DNA from: Cryptomeria japonica
Lineage: Eukaryota > Streptophyta > Pinopsida > Cupressales > Cupressaceae
NCBI RefSeq assembly: GCF_030272615.1
Contig: NC_081412.1
Span: 476,849,657 to 476,913,656 of the forward strand
Length of the DNA stretch: 64,000 nucleotides
Direction of reading: 5' to 3'
Shown here: positions 46,132 through 58,320 of the stretch, piece by piece
Layout of the letters: every line of letters starts with the position of its first letter
Position numbering within the stretch: the first letter of the stretch is position 1
Made by a program: the position numbers and the translations under genes
Notes under the pieces: generated by a model
What the model saw: only the letters and a program-made list of their open reading frames with translations
Databases searched by the model: none
Told to the model about the DNA's origin: nothing

Positions 46132-47184
46132 GGGTAAAAGCACAAAGTTGTGTCACACTTTTATAAAGAAAATGACCAATGTTGATTCAACTTTTTAAAT
46201 TGAATCAATAGAAAATGAAATATATGTTTTGAATTTTAAAATGATGTAAACTAATAAAATGTATATTTTTTTTTGGTATTTTATTGTTTGTAATTCTTTG
46301 ATTTTTAAAAAAAAAAATTTGAATATACTTTCTTATAAAGTAAACACATAATTTAGATTCTGATAAAATACTGAAATCAAAGTTACATGAGGTGTCACAC
46401 TTTATATAGTAAATTTTACCTTTTTTTCTTCATTTTTTTTTGGTGTATATTGATAAATTGAAACTTTAGTGCAATGTCACACTTTATATAGTAAATTTTT
46501 CCTTTTTTTCTTCAATTTTTTTGTGTATATTGATAACTTGAAACTTTAGTGCAAAAATATATTTTAAAATATTTTTTATGTATATATATTTTTCAGTAAA
46601 TTTGAAATGTTGCATGTAATGAAATATAACTCTTTCCATTTGGTGCCACCTTTTTTCTTAATTATTTATCCAAATTAGAAAATAATTATATCATCTTGAT
46701 GTTGACTCTTTTCTCTAGTGCATTTAAATTTTTTTCAAAAATTTTAAATAAATTTAAGCATTTTTCCTTTACAAGACATTCAACCTTATATTTTAGTGAT
46801 GATGATCTACTTTTAATAAAAATAAAATATAAAATATAAAAACTAATTAAAATATTAGAAGATATATATTTTGGAAAATTCACTTATACATCTAAAAAAG
46901 GGTATTTTTACATTTAAATTTTTTTTTATTTATACGAGTGGGAGTTGTTGAAACATCGAGTTTTTCAAAATAAAAATAAAAATTGGTAATTAGACCCAAA
47001 GTGGTATGAAATGTACATTTAGTAGACAATTCCTATTGGAAACGTTGTGGCCCATATATAAGATAGCTATAATGAATCTCTATAGATCATATGTTTGACT
47101 AAAATTATTTTTAGTTATAAATACTTAAATTCACTTGTGCTGATAAGTTGGTCTGAAACGTGACACAATGTTGTACTTTTACCC
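46132..47184. mobile_element. Non-autonomous TIR DNA element, Mutator-like, 1053 bp
   Basis: The left end GGGTAAAAGCACAAAG-TTGTGTCAC (46132-46156) and the inverse of the right end (47160-47184) match at 22 of 25 positions. The flanking 9-mers ATGACACAA (46123-46131) and ACCACCCAA (47185-47193) agree at 6 of 9, so a decayed 9-bp target duplication as in Mutator-like elements is possible but not proven. The interior is AT-rich and has no transposase ORF. Confidence 0.6.
46393..46554. repeat. 82-bp tandem duplication inside the TIR element
   Basis: TGTCACACTTTATATAGTAA begins each unit at 46393 and 46475. Both run on to GAAACTTTAGTGCA with small differences in the T-runs. Confidence 0.9.
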
Positions 47185-47962
47185 ACCACCCAAAACTATT
47201 CATCCTCTCATATGGACAAGAATGAGAGTCATACAAGATATGCTACATGTGCAAAAATACCACTCTAAGGTAATATCTAATGCCCCATGTGTCCAGGCAT
47301 GTCTTCACAATACATCCTTGGCCTATACAAGCACTCAAGGCATGTAAGGGGCACCAATTATCTTATTAAATATTTTACCCCAATGTTTAATTAAGTTATC
47401 ACTTGCTTAAGAGACTCCCCAAGCATGATTTCCAACCTGCCACTTATGGGTTGAGGACATGTTGGGAGCCACTCCCTAGACACACTCTAGTAACTAATCC
47501 TAAGGCCCATCTCATTCTACACAAATGAGGTATCAAAGTGCATTACAATACTACATCGAAAATACCTTTTTCACATATAAGCATATTTTGCCCGATTGGC
47601 CATAATTATATGCAGTTAGATCCGAATTTATCCCAATTTAAAATATCATATATGTTTCCCATTATCTTACATTATAATGTCACATTAAAACCATCCAATT
47701 CCACTTTTACCACATATCATGAAAACTACTAAAAAACTTAGGGATAAAGCAATTACACATAATGTCACTATTCAACATTTTGTGCACAAATGCTCAATTA
47801 ACTATATCCATACAAAAACATATCAATTGATTCAAATAATAATTTTCATATACATTTTCTATTATTCACTATCATAATATCATAAAATCCATAAAATTAT
47901 ACTGTCACGGTATATCATAAAAATTCCAAAACCTAGGGATAAATCATTTCCACCATGGATGT
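47185..47962 (-). other. Gene-free flank, probably old chromovirus LTR segment
   Basis: AT-rich, no ORF with homology. Its last five bases, GGATG (47958-47962), are the left target duplication of the next solo LTR. Confidence 0.4.
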
Positions 47963-49179
47963 GTTAGACTTGTGTGAATATTGTTGCCATTGATGTCAAA
48001 CCAGTTATCCAGTTTGGACCAGACAGTATATGTAGTTCAATATTATTCGGATTGGTCCAGATGTTGTATGTAGTTGGTATGTGCAATTTTTGTTATGAGA
48101 AAGTGTTATGATGCAATAATGAAGTTTTTGGAAGATCTTTGTGTTCTGGAGTTCTGAGTTTACATTGGTCCCGGTATCAGTTACATGTTCCAGTATTAAC
48201 TATTTTGGTCATGTCAGTTGTATCTCTTCAAGTTTTTTGTTGCAGTATTCTTGGTATGTGTGGAATCTCTATTTTTGGAGTTTGGAGATGTTGTGCTTAA
48301 GTTTTGTGATAATGGGTTAGTATCTTTGGGTCCGAATGACCCTGTCCCATTCTGGTAATCTTAGTATATGCATTGGCAAATGAAGCATGAAAAAGGAAGC
48401 ATGCAGAGATCTTGTAGAGGTCGATGTGGTTGTCTTGTTTATGTTTTATTGGATAACGAGTTGGGCCTGGCCGACACACTATCCTCTGTTTGTGTCTTCT
48501 GGTATATATATATGTAGTAGTATGTGATGTGAAATATAGGAAAGCAAGGAAGTGTATGAGGTGTGTGTGTATTCGAAAGAGATGTAGTAGTGAAGATAGC
48601 AGAGAAATAGAGTGTGAAGTGTGAGTTGTGGACAACGAAGGCAGTTGGTGTAGAGTCAGAGTGCAGTTAGTGTTGCTGTGTTGCAGTAGTCCTTCACCGG
48701 ACCTGCTGCATGATAGTTGTATAAAGATCTTTCACTGGATCTACTGTAGAGTTTATGAATTGTAATCTGAGCTTAATCTTGCAACTAATCTCATGCATTT
48801 GGAGATGCAATCCTTTTTAGTTCAACCTTTTCAGTTGCAGTGAGCAGTTTGACAACGAGTCATTTTTTGTAATCTGGTAGTGAACCACCTAACAATGAGC
48901 CACCCCTTTTGTAAAACACCATATAACTAGTTATATTCTCTTGAGAGTTAACACTCTCTGTGGTTTTTTCCATTTGGGGTTTCCACGTATAAAATCTGGT
49001 GTTTCTCTTATGGCTGTGTTTTTTATGTTTCTACATTTGTTGTTTTATTTCTATTAAGCATAATTGATGAAGTTTGATATTTCAGTAGAAGATTAAAGTT
49101 TGGTAAAAGTTTTTATAATATGTGGGAATACTGATTCACCCCCCTTGTTAGTATTCTGGTCCTTTCAACCTAGTCAATA
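47963..49179 (+). repeat. Copia-like solo LTR, 1217 bp, with perfect target duplication
   Basis: It starts TGTTAGACT and ends AGTCAATA, where AGTCAACA would give the standard CA end. GGATG flanks both sides (47958-47962, 49180-49184). Near the 3' end it has TTTTTTCCATTTGGGG, AAAATCTGGTG (near 48990) and GATTCACCCCCC (49134-49145), the Copia LTR signature. It contains no coding region; the minus frame 48297-48635 is accidental. Confidence 0.85.
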
Positions 49180-49184
49180 GGATG

Positions 49185-51256
49185 GACCTTTAAGAACACC
49201 CAAAAAAAAAAGGTTCAAAAATAAAAATTCCAAGGATATTATTTTGGTTTGTACAACAACACATTCCCATATTTAGTTTCACAAGTGAGCCATTCAATTA
49301 AAATTTGGGCAATATAACATTTCCTAGGGCACATTTTATGAAAAGTCACTTGAATCTTTTATTTAAATCCATGAAATGGATTGCCATGAACTAAAGAAAT
49401 GTTCTAAATCACAATACAAATCTATTGCAAGCAATTGGAATAAAAAATATTGAAAAACCAAGGAAAAATCATTAACTTACCTCAAACTTCTACAAAAACT
49501 AAAAAAATGAAGATCTTTTCCCCAACAAAATAATAGCACGAATCCTTTAGACTACAAGGAGAATCCTCCAAAAAATCTAGTACATGAGGTCAATTGCTAG
49601 GCCATGTAGTGAATGACATCAATTTGTGCAACAAAAGTCTCAATGGAGAAGTTATAGCTACAAATCAACTATACATCTAATTAGAGGGATCCAAAAACAA
49701 CCGAAACAAATTTTTTTTAGTTACTTGAAGATAATCAAGCTCCACTTCCAATAGGCTCATGTAATATTTGCAATACTTGGAGAGAGGGAGAGAGAGAGAT
49801 AAGGGAGGAAAAGAGAGAGAGTGGGGGGTAAGGAGATAGAGATGTAATTGTGCAATTGTTATCGTCTTGCACGTCTCTACTAAATTTTACATTGTCGATC
49901 TTTCATGTCAATGTGCTTTCTCTCATAGGGAATGCCTTCTATGTAATTGTGCAATTGTCAATATGATGAATACACATAAGGCATCTTTTAATTCATTTAA
50001 CTACTAATTATAAAATTGAAATTAAATTAACATTAAAAATCATTTTAATAAATAAAATTGATGTTAAATTGCAAACAAGAAAATATGCACAAACAATCTT
50101 TACTTGTCGATCACAAGTTACTTTGAATATTACCATTGTGGTAACTAGGGCATAAACACATAAATATAAGGAAATCATCCTCAATGAGGTATGATGAGTA
50201 AGGTTAGGTGATAGATTGGCCAGTGCGCTATCTCCTATTAACCACTGTCGAGGAAGGGTACACTCATACTTGTGGTGCTAGGTGGAGTCGATTCCTGGTA
50301 CTTGCATCACTAAAAAAACACCATAGGTACCTATGCATATACATCATAGCCAAAGTGCATGTAAATAATCCCCAATTTGAATTAAACATCATTAACATTG
50401 TCAATACATCAAAACATTATCTTACCATTATGAGTATAATAAATCACTGAACCTAAAAAGCATAACTATCTTATAACGATAAGCATATAATATCATGAAG
50501 GGAATAAAATATTATAAAATATAACTTGTTACCTTTTAATATCTAATCAAGTTTACATCACCTTTCAACATTAGCATCACTATCTCAATATACGATAATT
50601 TCAAATCATAACTTTAATCTATCTCAAAATGCATCTTAATGCCAAACACATCGTCAATCCACATTTAGCCAATATACTAACATTATAGATTTAACATCAC
50701 AATTTGGTAAAATACCAAATCTCATTAATCTCATGCAATGTCACGACATATAAGTAAATTGGACCTTCACAACAAATTAGGCACAAGAGAATGCATGCAC
50801 ACATCTCAATGCAACAACACAATAATAATCACCATGAGGTCGTCCATACAAATCACTGGCAAAATGAGCACAAAAATACATAAAAAAGCATAATATAAAA
50901 TAAGCACTCAAGAGAGGCATTACACTTTGGGCCAATGCTGTGAATTTTTGTAAGAAAGGAATCAAAACCCTTATAGATCTCTAATCTAAAGTGACCAAGA
51001 ATTTTTTGTATTAGATAAAGAATAAATCTATATAAAAAATTTCTAATCATGATTTTGAAACTTAGGTAGATTGTAGTTGAGTTAGTGCCTCCCAATATGA
51101 TTCATAACACTTGGGTTAGAAGCTTCTTTCCTTGGTGAAAAGATTAGAAAAGACATCCTAATACATCATTTTCTTTCTTATAGTACACACAATGGTTATG
51201 TGTGGCTCTCTCTACACCTTCATATGGTACCCAAATTGAAGGAGAGATGATTTTTT
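49185..51256 (-). repeat. Degraded chromovirus LTR segment, minus orientation
   Basis: 50209-50320 (GGTACACTCATACT, GGTGGAGTCGATTCCTGGTAC) parallels 18604-18745 of the intact LTR (GTGGAGTCGATACCCC...GATACTTG). 49480-49560 parallels the 17935-18040 region. The far end of the LTR (GGGGTACTACA) was not found. A GA-rich run lies at 49777-49830. No gene. Confidence 0.55.
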
Positions 51257-52999
51257 TGTAGTGCCCCTCCTTGATTCATATTTCCTTTTTGGTGCTTCAA
51301 TAGACTATATTGCGATAGCATAGACTATTTTGAGATGCTCCTGATAGGTGTTATGGATTTACTTATGATATAGAGGCTTCTTTATTGATGATACATATTA
51401 TATTTGCACTTGACATTATGATTTCATGAGGATGCTGATATTCATAGAATATTATGATGATGGACCCTTATTCGATGATCTTTATGTACTCATCTTATAT
51501 GTGTGATTTATATTTGTGTATGGTGTTTTGATGATATCTTATGATGTACTAACCCTACATCATGATTAAATTGCATATGATGGTGCTTTATTGTTGTGAC
51601 TATCTTCTAAGTGTATTTGTGATAGAGACAATGTCATATCACTCATTGTGAGCATGACATGTTGTTGCGATTCTCTCCACTTGCCTGTTTATTTACGTTA
51701 TATGTTATTGCATATGTTGTTGTATATGTATTGGTGGTGACATGTTTGTAGGTACCAGACATCGACTCTGCCTGGCTTCACAAGTTTGAGCATGTCTTAT
51801 CCCAATGGCAAGTTGATCGGAGATGACATGCAAACCCATTCTACACTCTAGGTTTAAGTTGATTACCCTTGTCAGCTTGGTGTCTTGGTGTGAGATGTTA
51901 TTTACAGTCTAGTGGTCTCTTGAGTTATCCTATGTTGGTTTGCTTTGAAGTGTTATGACTATTGGTTTTTATTGATTATTTAATTGATTTATATAGTTTA
52001 ATAATGTTAAATTAAATTAATGATTTACCTACTTTATAATAAAATAAAACGGTTGATCTCTTTGAATCCTGTGTATAAAAAAAATATTAATAAAAAAGTT
52101 TAGTGGAATAATCCACTTTTATTGAAAAAAATAAAATAAAATGGTTGATATTAATATTTAGTAATAATTTAATGAGAGATTATTATTATTTTATCCTTTG
52201 GTTTTATATTTAATTTAATGATTTAATACCAATGATTATTTATTATCTATTTGTGGTTTTTATATTAATGTGGATATTTGTTTATATCCTTTGATTATTT
52301 TATTAATGGGATTTTATAATTAATTGCACCCATGGTTTATTTTATCATTGGTTGATTATAATATTATCATTTCTATTTTTACCCTTTTGGGCTAATTAAT
52401 ATATTCTCTTTACCTACCCTATTATTCTATTGGCTGAATTATTGGGTAAGTTAATTAAATAATATTTTATTATTCTTACCTTGGTTTTTGAGAAGGGTTG
52501 GTAAGAAATATATTTTAATTGTTTATTTTGATTAGCCGACATTTTTGTATAGTTTGGCTTTGGTTTTCCATTTAATCGGTCGCCCGTGCATTTTTTCAGG
52601 TTACCAATTCTTGAGTTTTCTTTTGCAAATTTATTCTTGGTTGGAGATTTGGATTTTGGTATTGCTTGGCTTGGTTTTGGATTGGGATTTTGTGCTTCAC
52701 TAGATTCATTTCCATTACTTCTAATTTTTGAGGTTGGTGATATTCATCTCTGCAAGTTTTTATTTCTCAGAAGAGATTGTCTGCATTGTGTATTTGAAAA
52801 GATTGAATTGGGGAATTCTGGGTAAAATATTATTATCGAGAAGAATTAAATATAGTCATGTTTTTTAGTTTCCACTATTTGGTTGGGATAAATATTTGTA
52901 TTTAAAATGTGATTTGTTGTGAATGGTCGACACTGCTCTTTGTATTTCCTGTATGTCTCATGGCTTCCTATATTGGAATGTATTTACCTGGCATGATTG
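51257..52999 (+). repeat. Chromovirus LTR in plus orientation, cut at 53000
   Basis: TGTAGTGCCCCTCCTTGAT (51257) is the LTR start form. 51761-51805 (GGTACCAGACATCGACTCTG) is the inverse counterpart of the GTCGATACC...TACC block of the minus copies. AT-rich DNA follows (51960-52530). The LTR is interrupted by the element at 53000. The plus frame 52586-52825 is not supported. Confidence 0.6.
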
Positions 53000-54114
53000 T
53001 GATGAATACTAAGAGGAGGGGGGGGGGGTGAATTAGTATACCCAAAATCCTTACCAAACACTTAAGCAGTTTTACTACAGACCGATATAGCCCTTTCAAC
53101 AGTAAACCAGTTAATACACAAACAAGCCAAATAGAAAATAAAGCATTCACCCACAATAACACAATCACCATAACACAAGATATTTTGACGTGGAAACCCA
53201 AATGGGAAAAACCATGGTGAGTAAAACTCACAAGTCTACTATCTACAGAATAGCAACCAGACCGGTTAAGGCCTTACAATGTTCTTCACCAGAATAGATC
53301 CTGTTAGGAATCTTGATCTCTGTTAGGAGATAAGTCATGTTAAAGACTACCCCGCTAAAGGATTTTAGATCCACAACTATGAACCACCTTGTTAGAGGAT
53401 TTAGAACAGGCTTAACTAAGCCTACCCGGTTAAGGATTTCTGACTTGTCGAAGAGATTAGTAATCAACAAGTAAGTGATCTAGAAAGTAGCACAAAATGC
53501 TTAGTTAGATCCTTGATTGTGCTCTGTTAATGCATTGCAACATTACTTCAGTCTTTTGTCCTTTGCACGTTCAATCTCTGTCGCAAGATACTTTTGCAAA
53601 AACCTAATCTTCTTACAACAACACTCAAAACCCTAGACATGATGTCCTCATATAGGAATTTGATTTCATGTTGGTCTAATGAGATTAGACTACAATTTCC
53701 TTGGTACAATGCATCTAGACACAATTTGTAACACGACACAGAATCACCGCATCGGTGTTGGTGGATGATAAAAAATCACACTTTACAAGTTTGTCGGTTA
53801 ACAAAACAAGGTATACCGATTACTAGTTTACAAACAAAGATTGGTAAACTGGAACACAGTGTTCCAATCTTAAAACGATTGGCTGCCGCTTGGGGTCCTT
53901 GTACCGCTTGAGGTCCTCGGTCATGCTTTGACCGGTAAGCTCCTTCTGCAAACACCGTTAGTCTTCTACAAACAAAGACTATGCATACATTGGCATATAA
54001 TACCGGTTTTAACAATACATCACATACTACCAGTTGAGAATAACTCATACAACAAATAAGTGTGTCCATCAATGACAATCACAACAAAGTACAAACATCA
54101 TCAAAATGCCAACA
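53000..54114 (-). repeat. 3' LTR (A) of gag+ORF-X copy 1, 1115 bp
   Basis: On + it starts TGATGAATACTAAG and has a G-run (53017-53028, the inverse of the Copia C-tract). It ends AAAATGCCAACA next to the polypurine tract. Matches 59439-60239 and 60240-61348. Minus-strand small frames within it also occur in the other LTR copies but are not gene-like. Confidence 0.92.
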
Positions 54115-54128
54115 ATCTCCCCCTTTGG
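54115..54128 (-). other. Polypurine tract of gag+ORF-X copy 1
   Basis: The minus strand reads CCAAAGGGGGAGAT directly before the LTR start TGTTGGC. Confidence 0.88.
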
Positions 54129-54387
54129 CATTGATGGCATCACTTAGGAAAATTTGACATCTAAGTGCTTACAAAACAAAAAATCAAAATTACTCCCCCT
54201 AAGCATATACACTACTCCCTTTGCCAAAATTACAAGCATGTACTACTTCCATTTACATAAATCAAATACCACTCCCCCTTTGCCAACAATGACAAAGTAA
54301 TGCAAATATGCTGCACAAATTTACCAAAATCATATTGCATAACATGAAAATAGAGTATATGTTTATGATAATAATGAGTAAAACTTT

Positions 54388-57300
54388 TCAAAAAAGAATT
54401 TAAAGTTTTTCAGAAATTCCTTCATGTCTCTAGACCAAGTATCTAGGAGTGAGGCAACAATTTCACTCTGAGTCTTCATCTAGAATGCTAACTCCTCCAT
54501 GGCATCAATAGTGCTCAATTCCTGAGTGACAATAATGATGTCCATGTTCAGAAAGCACTTCTGAAGAATCTGCAACTTAGGTAATAAAAGCAACTGAAGC
54601 TTCTACAGATCTCTGAATCAATTCTGGCAATCTATTGCCTGTGAGTCTGTACAGTCTACCCATACACTGTGAAGGAATCATATGGCACTTTGAAGTTCTC
54701 CATATACTACTTTAATTCCAATTGAATTTGACCTTTCTTCTTCATAGCATCATCATAGAATAGATCAGGCTGTCAGATTTTGCTCAAAAGTTTATGTCCT
54801 TCAGCCATTGCCAGACTGATATCATCTCTTTGATGGATCAACTTGGCTTTGTCTTCATTAAATTGCTTCACCAATGCAACTTTTAGTGCCTTTGAATGCT
54901 TTTTCTCTGCAGTAGCCTGGGCAACATCTTCCAATGATTGCACTTGATCACCTACTACTGTGCATAGAAGCTTCAATTGGGCCAGTGTGGAATCGGTACT
55001 AGAAATATCAGTATCGGGGACTAAGGTTGAAAGAGTATCAACAACAAGTTGAATAACATATATTTCTTTCTTCCTTCTTAATTCCTCTAAATTTTCTTGA
55101 GCAAGTTGAATACTTCTAAGTAGCTCATTTTCATCTACAGATTTGGTGAGATAGGCAAGAGTCAATTCAATGTGACCGGTGGGATCAACCTGTTTAACTT
55201 GAACTTGATCTCTGGTTGCCTTGGGAGTTGGGAGTTTGTCCTCCTTCCTTTGCTTTGATCTCCTCTTGTCTCTTCTTCTCCTACTCTTCTTTTTGCTTTT
55301 CTGCTTTCTCCTTCTCCACTTTCTCCTTCTCTATTTTCTCCTTCTTCGCTTTCTCCTTCTCCTCTTTTTCCTTCTCCATTTTCTCCTTCTCCGCTTTCTC
55401 CTTCTCCTCTTTCTCCTTCTCCATTTTCTCCTTCTCTGCTTTCTCCTTCTCCTCTTTCTCCTTCTCCATTTTCCCCTTCTCTGCTTTCTCTTTTTCTGCT
55501 TTCTCTTTCTCCTCTTTCTCTTTCTTCGCTTTTTCTTTCTCAGCTTTCTCTTTTTCTGCTTTCTCTTTCTCTTCTTTCTCCTTCTCTGCTTTCTCTTTTT
55601 CTGCTTTCTCTTTCTCCACTTTTTCCTTCTCCATTTTCTCTTTTTTTTGCTTTCTCCTTCTCAGCTACCTCCAGTTTAGTACCTTCATCATCTAATGTAT
55701 CCACATCGATAGGATCATTTTTCTCAGTTACTCTTTGTCCTTGATCATTGAAGGTTTCATTCGGTTTTGATTGGGCAGACACTTGCTCAGCCTGTAGATT
55801 TGATTCAGATACCTTTTGCATCTTGAAAACTTTTTGAGCCTACAGATGAGTGTCCTTTTCTACTTCAAATATTTTCCCTTCAAGTAACTGAAGTCTTCTC
55901 TTTCTCATGAAAAAGATCCCTTTGTACCGATCAAGAATCTTAAATAATTTAGAATTGGAAGCATCTAGGAAATATTGAGCAAGAATTTTCTCCCTAATTG
56001 TTTGCTCCTTTTCAATGACAATGCACCACTTATTATCCAAAGAATCATACAAAGAATTAGAAACTATATGTTTAATGTCCATTGGAGACCGATCATTATC
56101 ACATAAATACTTAATGAGTTCTTGCTCTACCTCTTGCTTTTCAGTATCGTTAAGATCATCAAAATAATCTTTTATATCATCAAGAATTTTCCTTCTAATA
56201 TTATTTATTATCCTTTGAAAATGTGTCATAGGCTTGTAAGAAGCAATGTGTATATTTACCGGTTAGCTTGGTCTTCTTACCTGATTGCCTCATCTTCTTT
56301 GTTTTAGCTTCCGGTTCAGTGTCTTCTGAATCCTGTGCTTTGTTCTTGGTTTTCTTCTTCCTCTTAAATACCTTTGGCGGAATAGCCTCCGGTTTCTTCT
56401 TGGCTAGTGACCTCTTGGTCACTTTTGGACTGGAAGTAGATGTAACCGGTGCCGATGCCGATGGAAAAACTTTCTTCTTCCTCTGCTTCGGTACTTCAGT
56501 AGGATTAACCCTCTCAGAGTAGGTACCGGTCCTCTTCTTTGGATCAAGCGGCGAAGCAAGTAGGGTAGAGGCATACCCAGTGAGTATATCGTTCACCACT
56601 TCATAGCCCATAGGCTCAACTTCATCTTTTCTTGGCTCAACCACTTCTATTATGCAATGATCCACTTTGATCGTGGAACAAATATAATCTTCATACTTCT
56701 TAACCAGGTCACCTAATAGCCTTGTTCTCTGGTTCATTTTTAATTTGAACTCATCAAAATACCCGTTCAAAGTCTCCAGATAAGTAGATCCCACTGCTTG
56801 CAGACTCTCCTTGATTTGTCTTGTAACCGGTAGGTCACTTGACCATTGAACATCACCAACTCCCCAAAAATACCCTTGAAAGTAGAAAAACAACCCAACA
56901 AGTAGTTGATCGAACTTGAACCTTAGTGCCTTGTCCTCTTTGATGGATTTCAAATTCTCCATGAGTTGTTTTTGCATGCAGGTACACAAGTCGCACTCTG
57001 CATCTTCCTTGATCATTCGATAAGTGGCACGCACCGCAACTGTAGGAACAAAATTCATCCTGCTGGCATAGAATACTCTATACCTGATCACCATGCATGC
57101 ATACTTCACCAAGTCATCTCTTATGGTGTTGATAGTCATTGCTCGCTTGTCGGTCACAGAACTGGTGAGCTCTTCCACTTTGGCTTTTGTGATCTTATGA
57201 AGAACAGGGACTTCTCCAATATTGAAGAAATTGGTCACGACATGGATTGCCTCCGGTCTGATATCATGGGTTCGCTCAAGATACATCTTGTCACCATGAA

Positions 57301-57619
57301 CCCTACTAAGAATAATTCTTATATGATCTTCTGTGAATTCCTTGAGAAAATATACTACATTGTGGAGTTTCTTCTTCTTGATCATGATGTACTCTGGTTT
57401 AATCTTCTTATCTTCTCCATAGAACAATCTCAACTAGGAGTGAATCACTAGAGACCCTAGGTCTTCTAGTCTACAATCAATATAACCAGAAACATCCCCT
57501 TCGACAATGACTCCAGTGGGAATTTGAGATAGGGCATTGTATTTCAACTTCTTCCTAAGAGATTCAGATGACTCCTTAGGTGTGGAAGAACTAGAAGAGA
57601 CTTTGGATGTAGAAGCCAT
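54388..57619 (-). pseudogene. ORF-X, copy 1: long basic/coiled-coil protein of unknown function, broken
   Basis: Start ATG 57619: MASTSKVSSSSSTPKESSES, then IVEGDVSGYIDCRLEDLG, TAG 57434, and 410 residues without a stop to 56201. This N-terminal part is mixed alpha/beta-like with ILSRVHGDKMYLERTHDI, YRVFYASRMNFVP and LLVGLFFYFQGYFWGVGDVQ. Then come a Lys/Arg-rich segment (possible nuclear signal, 56280-56480), a frameshift near 56230-56280 (about 28 bases missing relative to copy 2) and a second domain 55840-56229 (MTHFQRIINN...FFMRKRRLQLLEGK). TAG 55840 follows, then an EK-rich helix (55281-55640) with a frameshift at a T8 run, and a C-terminal coiled-coil region (54773-55165). It ends TGA 54388. 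I do not recognise the family. The same protein is coded by copy 2, so it belongs to the element and is not chance. Confidence 0.8.
55281..55640 (-). repeat. 18-bp EK-coding minisatellite in ORF-X
   Basis: The repeated six-residue unit is close to EKEKAE/EKEKEE. Its plus-strand shadow gives false Ser/Phe- or Leu-rich ORFs. Confidence 0.9.
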
Positions 57620-58320
57620 GTCTAAATAATTCTAAATGATAAGAGTGATTCGATGAAAAAATACATTTTCACTCTGAACTAGGGTTCACCGATGTCAAGC
57701 AGAACACACTTCTCCAAAAGATTTCTTTACCACTCTGACCTCCACTCTGGATAACTTGAAATGACTGTTGGGTCTTGCATGAGATTTCTTTCTAGATTTC
57801 TTCGAATGCAAGATTGATCACATTTGTTGCGTTGCTCAAGTTAAAAAAAATGCTTCTTCAAAAATAGGTAAGTAAAAATAAATAAAAGCGTCGCCTTTAT
57901 ACATGCTCCTACCTACCATAATAAATACATCACCGTTAGGGTACAAATCCTAATTTTACCTTTTACCACTTCATTTCTTCTGTCGGTCGATAGGTAACCA
58001 ATACCGATAAAATCACTTTACCCATATACTCTGGGGGTTCAAAACATTGTTACCGATATGTTTCCCCTTAAGCTTTTCGAAGCTCAATTTGCCGATTTAG
58101 GGGTCTCCACACTGGGTGCGGAAACTGGTGCATCTTGTGGCTTCTCTTTAGATTTCTTTTTCCAAGTTTTATTCATATTTGCTTGAACGGTTTCAACATT
58201 GACCTTTCCTTTACCTTCGGGGTCGATCGGTTTGTCTTTCGATGGATTCTATCTTAGTCTGCATGCTCTGGCAAGATGTCCCAGTTTGTGATAACAATAG
58301 CATACCATACAAGGTGCTCT
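57620..58320 (-). other. Spacer between gag and ORF-X
   Basis: It continues the gag frame for a short way with several stops, then becomes AT-rich before the ORF-X start. No protease DSG motif was seen. Confidence 0.6.

Noticed and set aside
48297-48635. 112-residue minus-strand ORF
   Set aside because: Falls wholly inside a solo LTR.
55216-55695. Plus-strand Ser/Phe- and Leu-rich ORFs opposite the EK tract
   Set aside because: They are the reverse reading of the 18-bp repeat coding EK in ORF-X. Low complexity, no start context, and ORF-X is conserved in copy 2.
57620-58320. Possible remnant protease between gag and ORF-X
   Set aside because: No D-S/T-G motif in any frame that I could read; the stretch is too short for pol.
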